From positions 62,001-126,000 of the forward strand of contig DASYKU010000005.1 of assembly GCA_035995165.1 (NCBI GenBank): 64,000 nt of DNA, given 5' to 3'. The notes below the pieces were generated by a model, which searched no databases, had not been told where the DNA came from, and saw only the letters and a list, made by a program, of their open reading frames with translations. Position 1 is the stretch's first letter; each line of letters opens with the position of its first letter. Origin of the DNA: Mycobacteriales bacterium (GTDB lineage: Bacteria > Actinomycetota > Actinomycetes > Mycobacteriales > CADCTP01). The translations under genes were made by a program, and so were the position numbers. Shown piece by piece: positions 35,912-44,769 of this stretch.

Positions 35912-38900
35912 TCAGCGGGTGGGGACGAGGCGGGGCGCGGCGGCGGGGCGGCGGACGAGGTCGAGGGTGACGACGGTGTCGTCGGAGAGCCGGCTCGTGC
36001 GCTCGGCGTCGGCCGCGCTCGGCCCGCCGGAGGCCCGCGCCACCGCCTGTGCGACCAGCCGGCCCATGTCCTGCCAGTCCACCGCGGTCCAGCGGTCCTC
36101 GCCGCGGCGGTCGTGCGGCAACCGCAGCAGCAGCCGGCCGGAGAGGGCCTGGCCGTCGACGACCGGGGTCAGCGCGTACAGGACGTCGACGTGTCCGTCC
36201 ACTGTGGACAGCCGGGAGCCGAGCTCGCGGAGCAGGTCCTGCATGACGCCGGGCCGGTCCGGGGCCCGGATCTGCACCCGCAGCAGGGGCCGCGGCGCCT
36301 CGGCCGGGACCACCGCGGGCCGGACCCCGTCCAGCAGCCGGACCACGGTCCGGTACGCCCGGGTCGCCTGCTCCACCACCGCGACCGCGTCCGGGTCCGG
36401 TGCCGCCTCCGCCGCCCGGCAGAGCAGGAAGACCACCATCGTCCCGTCGAAGACCCCGGAGATCGCCCCGGCCAGTCCCCGCACGCCGGCGTGCTCGTGC
36501 AGCGCGGACAGCACCTCGGCCAGCAGCCCGGAGCGGGGCTGGGCGCAGACCGCGACCAGCCGCCAGGAGTCCGCCGGTCCGGCCGGCACCCGGACGTCGA
36601 GGTCGGTGACGAGCCGGCCGGTGCTGGTCTTGCCGGTGGTCGGCACCCGCGCGCCGGGCAGCTCGTCGAAGGAGTCCTCGGGCGCGGTCTGGGTCGCGTC
36701 CAGCGACTCCATCTGCGGCACCTCGCGCAGGTGCACCAGCACCCCGGCCTGCTTCAGGGAGTCCAGCGCGGCCAGGAACCGGACCAGCTTGCGCAGCGAG
36801 TCCCCGCGCCGGTACGGCACCCCGACCCGCAGCCGCAGCCAGCGCCGCTCCTGCGCGTCCTGCAGCGGCGGCGGGGCCGGCAGCTGCACGTTGAGCAGCG
36901 TGAAGTTGGCGCTCTGGGCGGCCCGGGCGATCCGGTAGAGCGGATGCTCGGTGACCTCGGACTCCTCGGCGATGCCGATCATCACGTCCAGCACCCAGTC
37001 CGGCGGCTCCATCGGGGCCAGCCGGGACCGGTCGGCCGGCATCGGCCGGATCTCCCGCAGCAGGTGCCCGGCGGCGTCCCGGGCGCCGGCCGCGGCCAGC
37101 CAGTCCGGCTTCGGCGGGTCCCGGAAGACCAGGAACGTCACCGACCGGCCGACCGCGGTGCCACGCAGCACGCCGAGCAGGTTGACCGCGCTGCGCTCGT
37201 GCTCGGCCGGCTCCCGGGGCGCCGGCGGCCGCAGATCCCGCAGCACCTTCCGCAGCCGGGTCGGCGGGTCCGCCAGCAGCTCGCCCTGCGCGCCGGTGAG
37301 CAGGTCGACCAGGGCGCCGGGCTCGTCCCGGTCCACCGCCACGTACGGGTAGGCGCTGCGGCCGAGCAGCAGCACCTCGCCGGTGAGCGAGCGGCACCAG
37401 GCCGCCCGCAGCACGTCGAAGGCGCGGTGGTCGGCGGCCGGGTCGGTGGCCAGCGTGACCCGGGGCCGGCGCCGCCGCGACAGCACCCGGCCGAGCAGCC
37501 GGGCCGGCAGCCGGTCCGGCAGCCCGTCCGGCGACCCCGTCAGCACCGCCTCGTCACCGAGCCAGCGGATCCAGACGTGGCAGGCCAGCTGCAGCACGAC
37601 CGCGGCGATCGCGGCGCCGAGCAGCCGGCGGCCCTCCGGCGCGAACGCCAGCACCCCGGCCAGCGCCAGCCCCGGTACGGCGGTGAGCAGGCCGACCCGG
37701 AAGTGCCGCATGGTCAGCAGCCCGGCCAGCCGGGTCGAGTCGGGCTGCTCCAGCCGGCTCGCCTGCAGCGTCGGGAAGATCGTCAGCAGCGTGGCCAGGA
37801 CGTCCGCGCGGGAATCGGTGGCCGAGTGCGCGATCGCCAGCAGGACGGCGACGCCGGCGAGCACCAGGATGTTGATCCCGTTCACGGCCCGGGCGGTGCC
37901 GAGCGTGGGCGAGTCACCCGAGCCGACCACCAGTTCCACGTACGCCCCGGTCGGCTCGGAGCGGAGCGTGAACTCCTCGATCGCGGTGGCCCGGAACCGG
38001 ACCGAGCCCGGGTCGGTGGTGCTGCGGTCGAGCCGGCGCAGCAGCCGCTCCGGCAGCAGCGCGCGGGCGGCGGTCCAGGGTCCGGCCAGCTCGGCCGGGC
38101 GGCCGTGGGCCTCGTGGTCCAGCGGCTCGCGCAGGCTCCGCAGCGCCGCCAGCAGCCGTTCGGTGCCGGCGTTGTCGCCGGTCCAGTAGTGGTGGCGCAG
38201 GCAGTGGATGGCCGCGTGCAGCTTGACCACGGCCAGCTCGGCCAGTTGCTTGCGGACCCAGCCGTGCGGCGGGTTCTGCGCCCGCAGCATCCGGTCGAGC
38301 AGCAGCGTCAGCTGGTCGAACTGCTGCGGCGCGAGCACCTCGATGCGCGCCTCCGGGTCGTCCAGGCTCCGGACGCCGTCCGGGACGACGACCTCGATCA
38401 CGCGGTCGGCGTGCGTGCTCGGGACCAGCAGGGCGACCTGGATCCGGGCCACCGAGGCGTACCGGCCGGGTGGGGTGCGGGTGAGGGTGCGGGCCGGCAT
38501 CGCGACGGTGAACGAGGTCGGCGCGCCGTCCGGCTCGACCGGCGCCACCACCAGCCGGCAGCCGCGCAGGGCCCGGACGATCTCGGCCTCGCGGGAGTTC
38601 AGCGTCGAACGGGCGTCCTCGTCGACCGCGGCCAGGTCGGCGTCCGGCAGGACCTGGCGGGCCTCCTCGGCCTCGGCGGCGGCCAGCTCGGCCTCCAGCC
38701 GCTCCCGCAGCCGGCGCTGGGCCAGCTGCAGCCGGTTGCCGCGGGCGGCCGCGCCGGACGGGACGCCGGTGGCGGCCGGCTCGTCCCGGGCCGGCCGCGG
38801 CAGCAGCCGGGCCAGCACCGCCGCCAGCAGCACCTGCAGGTCCCGGGTCGCCTGGCCCGACTCGGCCGGCCCGCGCCGCTGCAGCCGGGTCACCAGCGTC

Positions 38901-39328
38901 TCGGCCAGCGCGGCGGCGAGCTGGCGGCCGACCTCGGCCTGCGGGACCTCGGCCACCCGGTCGCCGGCCCGGTCGGTGACGTCGATGCTCACCGGCCGGT
39001 CGGAGCGGTCCGGATCCGCGTCGACCGGGCGCGGCAGGGCCAGCAGCGGCAGCCAGATCGGGCCGTCGAGGGTCCGCAGCGCCTCGTGCGCGATGTAGCT
39101 CGGGTCGACGTCGACGACGACCCTGCTCTCCACCGCGGCCACCCGGGACACGTCCACGATCTCGGTGGTCCGGCGGATCCAGCCGGTGTTGGACAGCAGG
39201 TAGAGCAGCTCCCGGCCGAGCCGGGAGTCGGACTCGAAGCGGGACTCGGTGAGCCGGAACTCCTCCAGCGTCACGTCCAGCAGCTCCCGGGTGAGCTCCT
39301 GACCGAGCACGCGCGAGTCCGAGGCCAC
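35912..39328 (-). CDS. large membrane protein with C-terminal ACT-like domains, unknown function
   Basis: 1138 residues; I do not recognise the family. Residues 1-480 are soluble, with an Arg/Glu-rich helix at about 195-240 that could form a coiled coil (RLRERLEAELAAAEAEEARQ). Three membrane helices lie at about 483-502, 544-562 and 570-588. The C-terminal half is soluble: a region with HERSAVNLLGVLRGTAVGRS, then two ACT-like modules at about 920-1010 (RLVAVCAQPRSGLLAEVLSA) and 1012-1075 (LLRVQIRAPDRPGVMQDLLR). The second has the D-R-P-G turn of ACT ligand sensors. GTG 39328 follows a weak -10 (CAGAAT). Monocistronic, intact frame, strong codon bias. A membrane-tethered sensor is an inference only. 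Confidence 0.6.
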   Translation of the reverse strand: MASDSRVLGQELTRELLDVTLEEFRLTESRFESDSRLGRELLYLLSNTGWIRRTTEIVDVSRVAAVESRVVVDVDPSYIAHEALRTLDGPIWLPLLALPRPVDADPDRSDRPVSIDVTDRAGDRVAEVPQAEVGRQLAAALAETLVTRLQRRGPAESGQATRDLQVLLAAVLARLLPRPARDEPAATGVPSGAAARGNRLQLAQRRLRERLEAELAAAEAEEARQVLPDADLAAVDEDARSTLNSREAEIVRALRGCRLVVAPVEPDGAPTSFTVAMPARTLTRTPPGRYASVARIQVALLVPSTHADRVIEVVVPDGVRSLDDPEARIEVLAPQQFDQLTLLLDRMLRAQNPPHGWVRKQLAELAVVKLHAAIHCLRHHYWTGDNAGTERLLAALRSLREPLDHEAHGRPAELAGPWTAARALLPERLLRRLDRSTTDPGSVRFRATAIEEFTLRSEPTGAYVELVVGSGDSPTLGTARAVNGINILVLAGVAVLLAIAHSATDSRADVLATLLTIFPTLQASRLEQPDSTRLAGLLTMRHFRVGLLTAVPGLALAGVLAFAPEGRRLLGAAIAAVVLQLACHVWIRWLGDEAVLTGSPDGLPDRLPARLLGRVLSRRRRPRVTLATDPAADHRAFDVLRAAWCRSLTGEVLLLGRSAYPYVAVDRDEPGALVDLLTGAQGELLADPPTRLRKVLRDLRPPAPREPAEHERSAVNLLGVLRGTAVGRSVTFLVFRDPPKPDWLAAAGARDAAGHLLREIRPMPADRSRLAPMEPPDWVLDVMIGIAEESEVTEHPLYRIARAAQSANFTLLNVQLPAPPPLQDAQERRWLRLRVGVPYRRGDSLRKLVRFLAALDSLKQAGVLVHLREVPQMESLDATQTAPEDSFDELPGARVPTTGKTSTGRLVTDLDVRVPAGPADSWRLVAVCAQPRSGLLAEVLSALHEHAGVRGLAGAISGVFDGTMVVFLLCRAAEAAPDPDAVAVVEQATRAYRTVVRLLDGVRPAVVPAEAPRPLLRVQIRAPDRPGVMQDLLRELGSRLSTVDGHVDVLYALTPVVDGQALSGRLLLRLPHDRRGEDRWTAVDWQDMGRLVAQAVARASGGPSAADAERTSRLSDDTVVTLDLVRRPAAAPRLVPTR

Positions 39329-39388
39329 GGGCGCATTCTGGCCCTGATCGGTCCCGCTCTGTGCCGCTGCCCGATCCTGGTGCCCGCC

Positions 39389-39415
39389 GGGGCGCCGACC
39401 GGGTCGGCGCCCCGA
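39389..39415 (-). terminator. terminator of the aldo/keto reductase gene
   Basis: CGGGGCGCCGAC (39389-39400) pairs perfectly with GTCGGCGCCCCG (39404-39415), 3-base loop, 9 bases beyond the reductase stop on the minus strand. Confidence 0.8.
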
Positions 39416-39424
39416 CGGGATGGC

Positions 39425-40393
39425 TCAGTAGCGGGCGCCGACGACCAGCTGGCTCAGCGGCTCCAGCCGGTCGAGCTCGTCCTGGGTGAGGGTGACGTCG
39501 AGCGCGCCGGCGTTCTCCTCCAGCCGGGACGCCCGGCGGGTGCCCGGGATCGCCACCACGTCGTCACCGCGGCTGTAGACCCAGGCCAGCGCGACCTGCG
39601 CCGGCGTGACGCCCTGGCCCGCCGCGATCTCCTTGACCACGTCGACGATCGTCATGTTGGAGTCGAACGCGTCCTGCGCGAAGCGCGGGTTCACGCTGCG
39701 GAAGTCGCCCTGCTGGAAGTCCGCGGGCGAGCTGAACCGCCCGGTCAGGAACCCCCGGCCCAAGGGCGAGTACGCCACCGCGCCGACGCCGAGCTCGCGC
39801 TGCACCGGCAGCAGCTCCTCGACGTTCTCCCGCGTCCACAACGAGTACTCACTCTGGACCGCGGTGAGCGGGTGCGTCGCGTGGGCCCGGCGGACCAGGT
39901 CCGGGGTCACCTCGGACAGGCCGTAGTAGCGGATCTTGCCGGCCTGGATCTGCTCGCCCAGCGCGCCGACGGTGTCCTCGATCGGCGTGTCCGCGTCCGG
40001 GCGGTGCTGGTAGAAGAGGTCGATGTGGTCGGTGCCGAGCCGCTGCAGGGCGCCGTCGACCGAGCGCCGGACGTTGTCCGGGCTGCCGTCGTTGACCCGC
40101 TTGCTGCGGTCGTCCGGGTGGTCCGGGTCGGGGATCACGCCGAACTTCGTCGCGATCGTCACCTCATCGCGCCGGCCCTTGATGACCCGGCCGATCAGCT
40201 CCTCGTTGGCGCCCCAGCCGTACATCTGGGCGGTGTCCCAGAAGGTGACCCCGAGCTCGAGCGCGCGCTCGAGGGTGGCGACCGACTCCTGCTCGTCGTC
40301 CGAGCCGTAGAACGCGCTCATGCCCATGCATCCCAGGCCCTCCTTCGAGACCTGGAGACCCTGGCTGCCGAGCGGAACAATCGGAATGCTCAT
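39425..40393 (-). CDS. aldo/keto reductase
   Basis: 322 residues from ATG 40393; GGGGAGG is 9 bases upstream, whereas an ATG at 40411 would overlap that ribosome site. TIM-barrel reductase of the AKR13-like type. The catalytic tetrad is visible as D and Y in WDTAQMYGWGANEELIG, K in TIATKFGV and H in DLFYQHRPD. NADPH-binding residues are in AIPGTRRASRLEENAGAL. The substrate is unknown; such enzymes reduce a range of aldehydes and ketones. It stands alone on the minus strand, downstream of the XRE/DUF2975 pair. Confidence 0.92.
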   Translation of the reverse strand: MSIPIVPLGSQGLQVSKEGLGCMGMSAFYGSDDEQESVATLERALELGVTFWDTAQMYGWGANEELIGRVIKGRRDEVTIATKFGVIPDPDHPDDRSKRVNDGSPDNVRRSVDGALQRLGTDHIDLFYQHRPDADTPIEDTVGALGEQIQAGKIRYYGLSEVTPDLVRRAHATHPLTAVQSEYSLWTRENVEELLPVQRELGVGAVAYSPLGRGFLTGRFSSPADFQQGDFRSVNPRFAQDAFDSNMTIVDVVKEIAAGQGVTPAQVALAWVYSRGDDVVAIPGTRRASRLEENAGALDVTLTQDELDRLEPLSQLVVGARY

Positions 40394-40461
40394 GGCTTCG
40401 ATCCTCCCCATCGGGATCTCTATCCATGTCTTCGATCTTCGCTAGACGCCGGTAGAGAGCC

Positions 40462-40668
40462 CTAGCCCTCGACCCACTCCAGCAGGTCGCCGGGCTGGCA
40501 GCCGAGCACCCGGCACATGGCCTCCAGGGTGCTGAACCGCACCGCCTTGGCCCGGCCGTTCTTCAGCACGGCCACGTTGGCCGGCGTGAGACCGATCTTC
40601 TCGGCGAACTCCCCGACGCTCATCTTGCGCTTGGCCAGCTCGACGTCGATCCGGACGACGATCGGCAT
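40462..40668 (-). CDS. XRE family regulator (YozG-like) paired with DUF2975
   Basis: 68 residues, nearly all helix-turn-helix: VRIDVELAKRKMSVGEFAEK, IGLTPANVAVLKNGRAKAVR, FSTLEAMCRVLGCQPGDLLE. The size and opening match the compact Cro/CI regulators that always accompany DUF2975 membrane proteins. Its ATG overlaps the stop of the DUF2975 gene by one base. It probably controls that pair; the signal is unknown. Confidence 0.88.
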   Translation of the reverse strand: MPIVVRIDVELAKRKMSVGEFAEKIGLTPANVAVLKNGRAKAVRFSTLEAMCRVLGCQPGDLLEWVEG

Positions 40669-40916
40669 CAGCTCACCGCTTCCAGGTCGGTCCGCAGCGT
40701 GGTGGCCTGCCGCAGCAGCGCCCGCAACACCACCATCAGCAGCCCGAGCACCAAGACGGCCGTCAGCGGCCAGCGCAGGTACGCGTCGTCGGGCCACTCC
40801 CGCGCCAGGTCCGCGAACTGCCCCGGCAGCGGAAGGGTCTCCAGCACGATCAGCACCCCGAACAGCACGACGAGGAAGACGCGGAGCGGAACTACGACCC
40901 GGCGAACGCTCGACAT
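40668..40916 (-). CDS. short DUF2975-like membrane protein
   Basis: 82 residues with two membrane helices (VVVPLRVFLVVLFGVLIVLE and LRWPLTAVLVLGLLMVVLRA). LPLPGQFADLAREWPDDAYL between them is the DUF2975 loop. The usual family member has about 160 residues and four helices, so the second half is missing here. It still ends cleanly and overlaps the XRE gene, so the short form may be functional or a trimmed relic. Confidence 0.72.
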   Translation of the reverse strand: MSSVRRVVVPLRVFLVVLFGVLIVLETLPLPGQFADLAREWPDDAYLRWPLTAVLVLGLLMVVLRALLRQATTLRTDLEAVS

Positions 40917-40937
40917 GCATCGACGATCGCGTGCTCT

Positions 40938-42095
40938 CTATCGAATGTCAATCGCCAGGCCGTTGAGCTCCCGGGCCCGGGTGCGGGCCCACGCGTCGGC
41001 GGCGAGGATCTCCTCGACCGACGCGGCGGCGGTGTCGACCTGCTCATCGACGACCCGCTGCACGGTGTCCACGATCGCCAGGAACGGCAGCCGGCCGGCC
41101 AGGAACGCGTGCACGCAGACCTCGTTCGCGGCGTTGAACACGGCCGGCGCGCTGCCGCCGGTCCGGCCGACGTGCGCGGCCAGGCCGACGGCCGGGAACG
41201 CCTGCTCGTCCAGCGGGAACAGCTCCCAGGTGTGGGCCTGGGTCCAGTCCAGCCCCGGTACGGCGTCGGGCACCCGGTCCGGCCAGGCCATCCCGAGCGC
41301 GATCGGCAGCCGCATGTCCGGCAGCCCGGTCTGGGCGATCGTCGAGCCATCGGTGAACTCGACCATCGAGTGGATGATCGCCTGCGGGTGCACCATGACC
41401 TCGATCGCGTCGAACGGCACGTCGAAGAGCAGGTGCGCCTCGATCACCTCCAGGCCCTTGTTCACCAGCGTGGCCGAGTTCGTGGACACGACCGGGCCCA
41501 TCGACCAGCGCGGGTGGGCCAGCGCCTGCTCGGGGGTGACGTCGGCGAGCGAGGCCCGGTCGCGGCCGCGGAACGGGCCGCCGGTCGCGGTGATCACCAG
41601 CCGGCGGACCTCCTCGCGGGTGCCGCCGCGCAGCGCCTGGGCCAGGGCCGAGTGCTCGGAGTCGACCGGCACGATCTGGCCGGGCTTGGCCGCCCGCTTC
41701 ACCAGCGGGCCGCCGACGATGAGCGACTCCTTGTTGGCCAGCGCGAGCATGCGCCCGGAGGTGAGCGCGGCCAGCGTCGCGGGCAGGCCGAGGGCGCCGT
41801 CCAGGCCGTTGAGGACGACGTCGCACGGGTGGGCGGCGATCTCCTCCAGGCCCTCCGGACCGGTCAGGACGTCACCCACCAACTCCCGCACCGCGGCGAC
41901 GGCCTCGGGCCGGCCGACCGCGACGACCTCGGGCCGGAACTCGGCCACCTGCGCGGCCAGCGCCTGCGGGTCCCGGCCGCCCGCGGCCAGGCCGACCACG
42001 CGGAACCGGTCCGGGTTACGCCGGATCACGTCCAGCGCCTGCGTCCCGATCGACCCGGTCGACCCCAGCACCACCACCGATCGGCACGCCACCAT
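40938..42095 (-). CDS. dxr: 1-deoxy-D-xylulose 5-phosphate reductoisomerase
   Basis: 385 residues. The second enzyme of the MEP isoprenoid pathway converts DXP to MEP with NADPH and a divalent metal. Marks are [20 protein letters not shown] (NADPH loop), [29 protein letters not shown] (metal ligands D and E), [30 protein letters not shown] and [14 protein letters not shown] 42095 has GAGGAGG 5 bases upstream; the frame stays open further upstream but that part is not protein-like. The neighbours are unrelated, unlike in genomes where dxr sits with a site-2 protease and ispG. Confidence 0.96.
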   Translation of the reverse strand: MVACRSVVVLGSTGSIGTQALDVIRRNPDRFRVVGLAAGGRDPQALAAQVAEFRPEVVAVGRPEAVAAVRELVGDVLTGPEGLEEIAAHPCDVVLNGLDGALGLPATLAALTSGRMLALANKESLIVGGPLVKRAAKPGQIVPVDSEHSALAQALRGGTREEVRRLVITATGGPFRGRDRASLADVTPEQALAHPRWSMGPVVSTNSATLVNKGLEVIEAHLLFDVPFDAIEVMVHPQAIIHSMVEFTDGSTIAQTGLPDMRLPIALGMAWPDRVPDAVPGLDWTQAHTWELFPLDEQAFPAVGLAAHVGRTGGSAPAVFNAANEVCVHAFLAGRLPFLAIVDTVQRVVDEQVDTAAASVEEILAADAWARTRARELNGLAIDIR

Positions 42096-42165
42096 CAGCC
42101 CTCCTCGCCTCCCCTCGACCCTAACCACCCCGCCGGACCCCGGCCCCCGGCAACTTCTGCCGGCC

Positions 42166-42509
42166 TCACCCCCCGACCGGCCACTCCTCGACGCTGAGCT
42201 CGGACATGGGGAAGTCCTTGACGTTCGCCGTCGCGAGCCGCCCGCCGGCGCCGGACGCCGCGGCCGCGATGAGGCAGTCGGCCTGGTGGAGGGCGCGGCC
42301 ACGGGACGCGAACTCCCGGCGCCAGCGGCCGGCCCGCTCGGCCTCCTGCCGGCGGATCGGCAGGATGCGCAGGCCGGTGAGCAGCAGGTCGGCCGCGTCC
42401 TGCTCGTCCGGCCGCAGGCCGCGGACGATCTCCTCGACGTTGATCGCCGTGGTCAGCAGGAGCTCACGGTGGGCCCGGACGACACGCCGATCGGGGTTTC
42501 TACGGGGTT
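42166..42509 (-). pseudogene. 5'-truncated PIN-domain (VapC-like) toxin gene
   Basis: The minus-strand frame ends at TGA 42166 and reads back through [54 protein letters not shown] and [20 protein letters not shown]. This is the C-terminal three quarters of a VapC-type PIN RNase, with the Glu (NVEEI), Asp (ADCLIA) and Asp/Asn near the end. A TAG at 42510-42512 closes the frame upstream, and no start codon lies between. The N-terminal 'D-T-S' strand with the first catalytic Asp is missing, and there is no VapB antitoxin. Likely a dead toxin remnant cut by the rearrangement that brought the ATPase gene next to it. Confidence 0.68.
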
Positions 42510-42534
42510 CTACGATCTTTGCTAGAGGGGCGCA

Positions 42535-42540
42535 TACAGT
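42535..42540 (+). promoter_or_regulatory. -10 box of a leaderless ATPase promoter
   Basis: TACAGT is followed by 8 bases and ATG 42549; there is no ribosome site. Confidence 0.5.
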
Positions 42541-42548
42541 CCGATCGC

Positions 42549-43748
42549 ATGGATCCCGTCCGGAACCCGTACGCGCCCGGAGCCGGGCAGCGACCGCCCG
42601 AGCTGGCCGGCCGGGACCGGGAGCTGGGCCGGTTCGACGTGGTGCTGGAGCGGGTCGCGCGGGGCCGCCCGGAGCGCAGCCTGGTGCTCACCGGCCTGCG
42701 CGGCGTCGGCAAGACCGTGCTGCTCAACGCGCTGCGCTCGCAGGCGATCGGGCGGATGTGGGGAACCGGCAAGATCGAGGCCCGGCCGGACCAGTCGATC
42801 CGGCGGCCGGTCGCGGCCGCGCTGCACATGGCGCTGCGGGAGATCGCCGGCCGGCACCGGGATCCCGAGCGGGTGGATCAGGTGCTCGGCGTGCTCAAGG
42901 CGTTCTCGTTGCGGGAGCCGGACGCGCCCGCGCGGGCCCGGACGGCGAAGACCGGACCGCGCTGGCAGCCCGGCATCGACGTACCGGCCGCGATGGGGCG
43001 GGCCGACACCGGCGACCTGGAGATCGACCTGGTCGAGCTGTTCGCCGACGCCGCCTCGATCGCCACCGACCTGGGCGTGGGCATCGCGCTGTTCATCGAC
43101 GAGATGCAGGACATCCCGGCCGCAGACGTGTCGGCACTCTGCGCGGCCTGCCACGAGCTGTCCCAGACCGGGGCGCCGCTCATCGTCGTCGGCGCCGGCC
43201 TGCCGCACCTGCCCTCGGTGCTGTCGGCCTCGAAGTCGTACTCGGAGCGGCTGTTCCACTACCTGCGCATCGACCGGCTGGAGCGGGTGGCGGCCGACCT
43301 GGCCCTGCTCGCGCCGGCCGAACGGGAGGACGTCGAGTTCACCCCGCAGGCGCTGGACGCGCTCTATGCGGTCTCCGGCGGGTATCCGTACTTCGTCCAG
43401 GCGTACGGGAAGGTGACGTGGGACGCGGCCCCGACCTCGCCGATCACGGCCGAGGACGTCAAGGTCGCCGCCCCGGACGCGGACGCCGAACTGGCGGTCG
43501 GCTTCTTCGGCAGCCGGTACGAGCGGGCTACGCCCGCGGAGCGGGACTACATGCGCGCGATGGCCGCCCTCGGTGACGGCCCCGTCGCCACCTCCGCGGT
43601 CGCCGACTCCCTGGAACGCAAGGCCTCCAGCCTGTCCCCGGCGCGGGACTCGCTGCTGAAGAAGGGCCTGGTCTACTCGGCCGAGCGCGGGCTGGTCGCG
43701 TTCACGGTCCCGCACTTCGGCCAGTTCCTGCGGACCCAGCATCCCTGA
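42549..43748 (+). CDS. ORC/CDC6-like AAA ATP-binding protein
   Basis: 399 residues, a stand-alone AAA ATPase of the archaeal-ATPase/ORC-CDC6-like class. RDRELGRFDVVLERVARGRP leads to Walker A LTGLRGVGKTVLLNAL (about residue 50), and GVGIALFIDEMQDI is Walker B (about 180). LIVVGAGLPHLPSVLSASKS is the sensor-1 region. A winged-helix-like C-terminus reads VADSLERKASSLSPARDSLL, KKGLVYSAERGLVAFTVPHF. Relatives are often linked to mobile or defence loci, but no partner nuclease or transposase is next to it here; only a dead PIN gene lies upstream. ATG 42549 is set by the -10 box. Role unknown. Confidence 0.82.
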   Translation: MDPVRNPYAPGAGQRPPELAGRDRELGRFDVVLERVARGRPERSLVLTGLRGVGKTVLLNALRSQAIGRMWGTGKIEARPDQSIRRPVAAALHMALREIAGRHRDPERVDQVLGVLKAFSLREPDAPARARTAKTGPRWQPGIDVPAAMGRADTGDLEIDLVELFADAASIATDLGVGIALFIDEMQDIPAADVSALCAACHELSQTGAPLIVVGAGLPHLPSVLSASKSYSERLFHYLRIDRLERVAADLALLAPAEREDVEFTPQALDALYAVSGGYPYFVQAYGKVTWDAAPTSPITAEDVKVAAPDADAELAVGFFGSRYERATPAERDYMRAMAALGDGPVATSAVADSLERKASSLSPARDSLLKKGLVYSAERGLVAFTVPHFGQFLRTQHP

Positions 43749-43750
43749 TC

Positions 43751-43808
43751 GATCGGGTCGTCTACGCCCGTCTAGCGATCATCGTAGAGATCGGTAGAGA
43801 GCCCGATC
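43751..43808. terminator. nested inverted repeats between convergent genes
   Basis: GATCGGG (43751-43757) with CCCGATC (43802-43808), and inside it TCTACG (43761-43766) with CGTAGA (43783-43788). The structure fills the 58-base gap between the ATPase and meaB stops and may end both transcripts, although the stems are short and the loop is long. Confidence 0.35.
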
Positions 43809-44769
43809 ATCGTTCCAGCGCGTCGAGGATCTTGGTCGCGGCCTGGTCGGGGGTGAGGGTGCCGGCGAGGACGGCGGACTCGGCGGCGGTGACGACGGGC
43901 TTGATCGTGTCGAGGCGGGAGAGCAGCCGGTCCCGGACCATCGCGCGGGTCCAGTCGACGAGCTGGCGACGGCGCTTGGCCGCCAGCTCCCCGCGCGACA
44001 CCAGCTGCTCGCGGTGCCGCTGGACGTGCCGCCAGACGTTGTCCAGGCCCTCGTTCTGCAGCGCCGAGCAGGTCACCACCGGCGCCTGCCAGTCGCCCTC
44101 GGATCCGCGCAGCATCCGCAACGCCCCGGACAGCTCCCGGGCCGCCTTGCGCGAGTCCAGCGCGTGCTCGCCGTCGGCCTTGTTGACCGCGATCACGTCG
44201 GCCAGCTCGAGGATGCCGCGCTTCATGCCCTGCAGCTGGTCGCCGGTGCGGGCCAGGGTGAGGAAGAGAAAGGTGTCGACCATCTCGGCCACGACGTACT
44301 CGCTCTGGCCGACGCCGACGGTCTCGACCAGCACGACGTCGTAGCCGGCCGCCTCCATCACCAGCATCGTCTCCCGGGTGGCCCGGGCGACCCCGCCGAG
44401 CGTGCCGGCCGCCGGCGACGGCCGGACGAACGCGTCCTCGGACGCCGCCAGCCGGGTCATCCGGGTCTTGTCCCCGAGGATCGACCCACCCGTACGGCCC
44501 GAGGACGGGTCGACGGCGAGCACCGCGACCCGATGCCCGGCCTCGACCAGGTTGACGCCGAGCTGGTCGATGAACGTGGACTTGCCGACCCCGGGCACGC
44601 CGGTGACGCCGACCCGCTGGGCCCCGCCGGTGTCCGGCAGCAGCGCGACCAGCAGCTCCTGGGCCCGGGCCCGGTGGTCCGCCCGGCGCGACTCGACCAG
44701 CGTGATGGCCCGGGCGATCGCGGCCCGGTGCCCCTCACGGACTCCCGTCGCGAGGTCAGCTGCCGGCAC
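43807..44769 (-). CDS. meaB: methylmalonyl-CoA mutase-associated GTPase MeaB
   Basis: 320 residues, a G3E-family GTPase that loads and protects the B12 cofactor of methylmalonyl-CoA mutase. Marks are [20 protein letters not shown] (P-loop), [74 protein letters not shown] (NKAD) and the C-terminal dimerisation arm. Its start overlaps mutB by 14 bases; third gene of mutA-mutB-meaB. Confidence 0.96.
   Translation of the reverse strand: MPAADLATGVREGHRAAIARAITLVESRRADHRARAQELLVALLPDTGGAQRVGVTGVPGVGKSTFIDQLGVNLVEAGHRVAVLAVDPSSGRTGGSILGDKTRMTRLAASEDAFVRPSPAAGTLGGVARATRETMLVMEAAGYDVVLVETVGVGQSEYVVAEMVDTFLFLTLARTGDQLQGMKRGILELADVIAVNKADGEHALDSRKAARELSGALRMLRGSEGDWQAPVVTCSALQNEGLDNVWRHVQRHREQLVSRGELAAKRRRQLVDWTRAMVRDRLLSRLDTIKPVVTAAESAVLAGTLTPDQAATKILDALER

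Noticed and set aside
40432-42527. Shared 13-base motif GATCTT(C/T)GCTAGA at about 40434 and 42514 as a possible attachment-site pair
   Set aside because: It encloses dxr, an essential gene, there is no integrase, and repeats of this length occur by chance in 64 kb.
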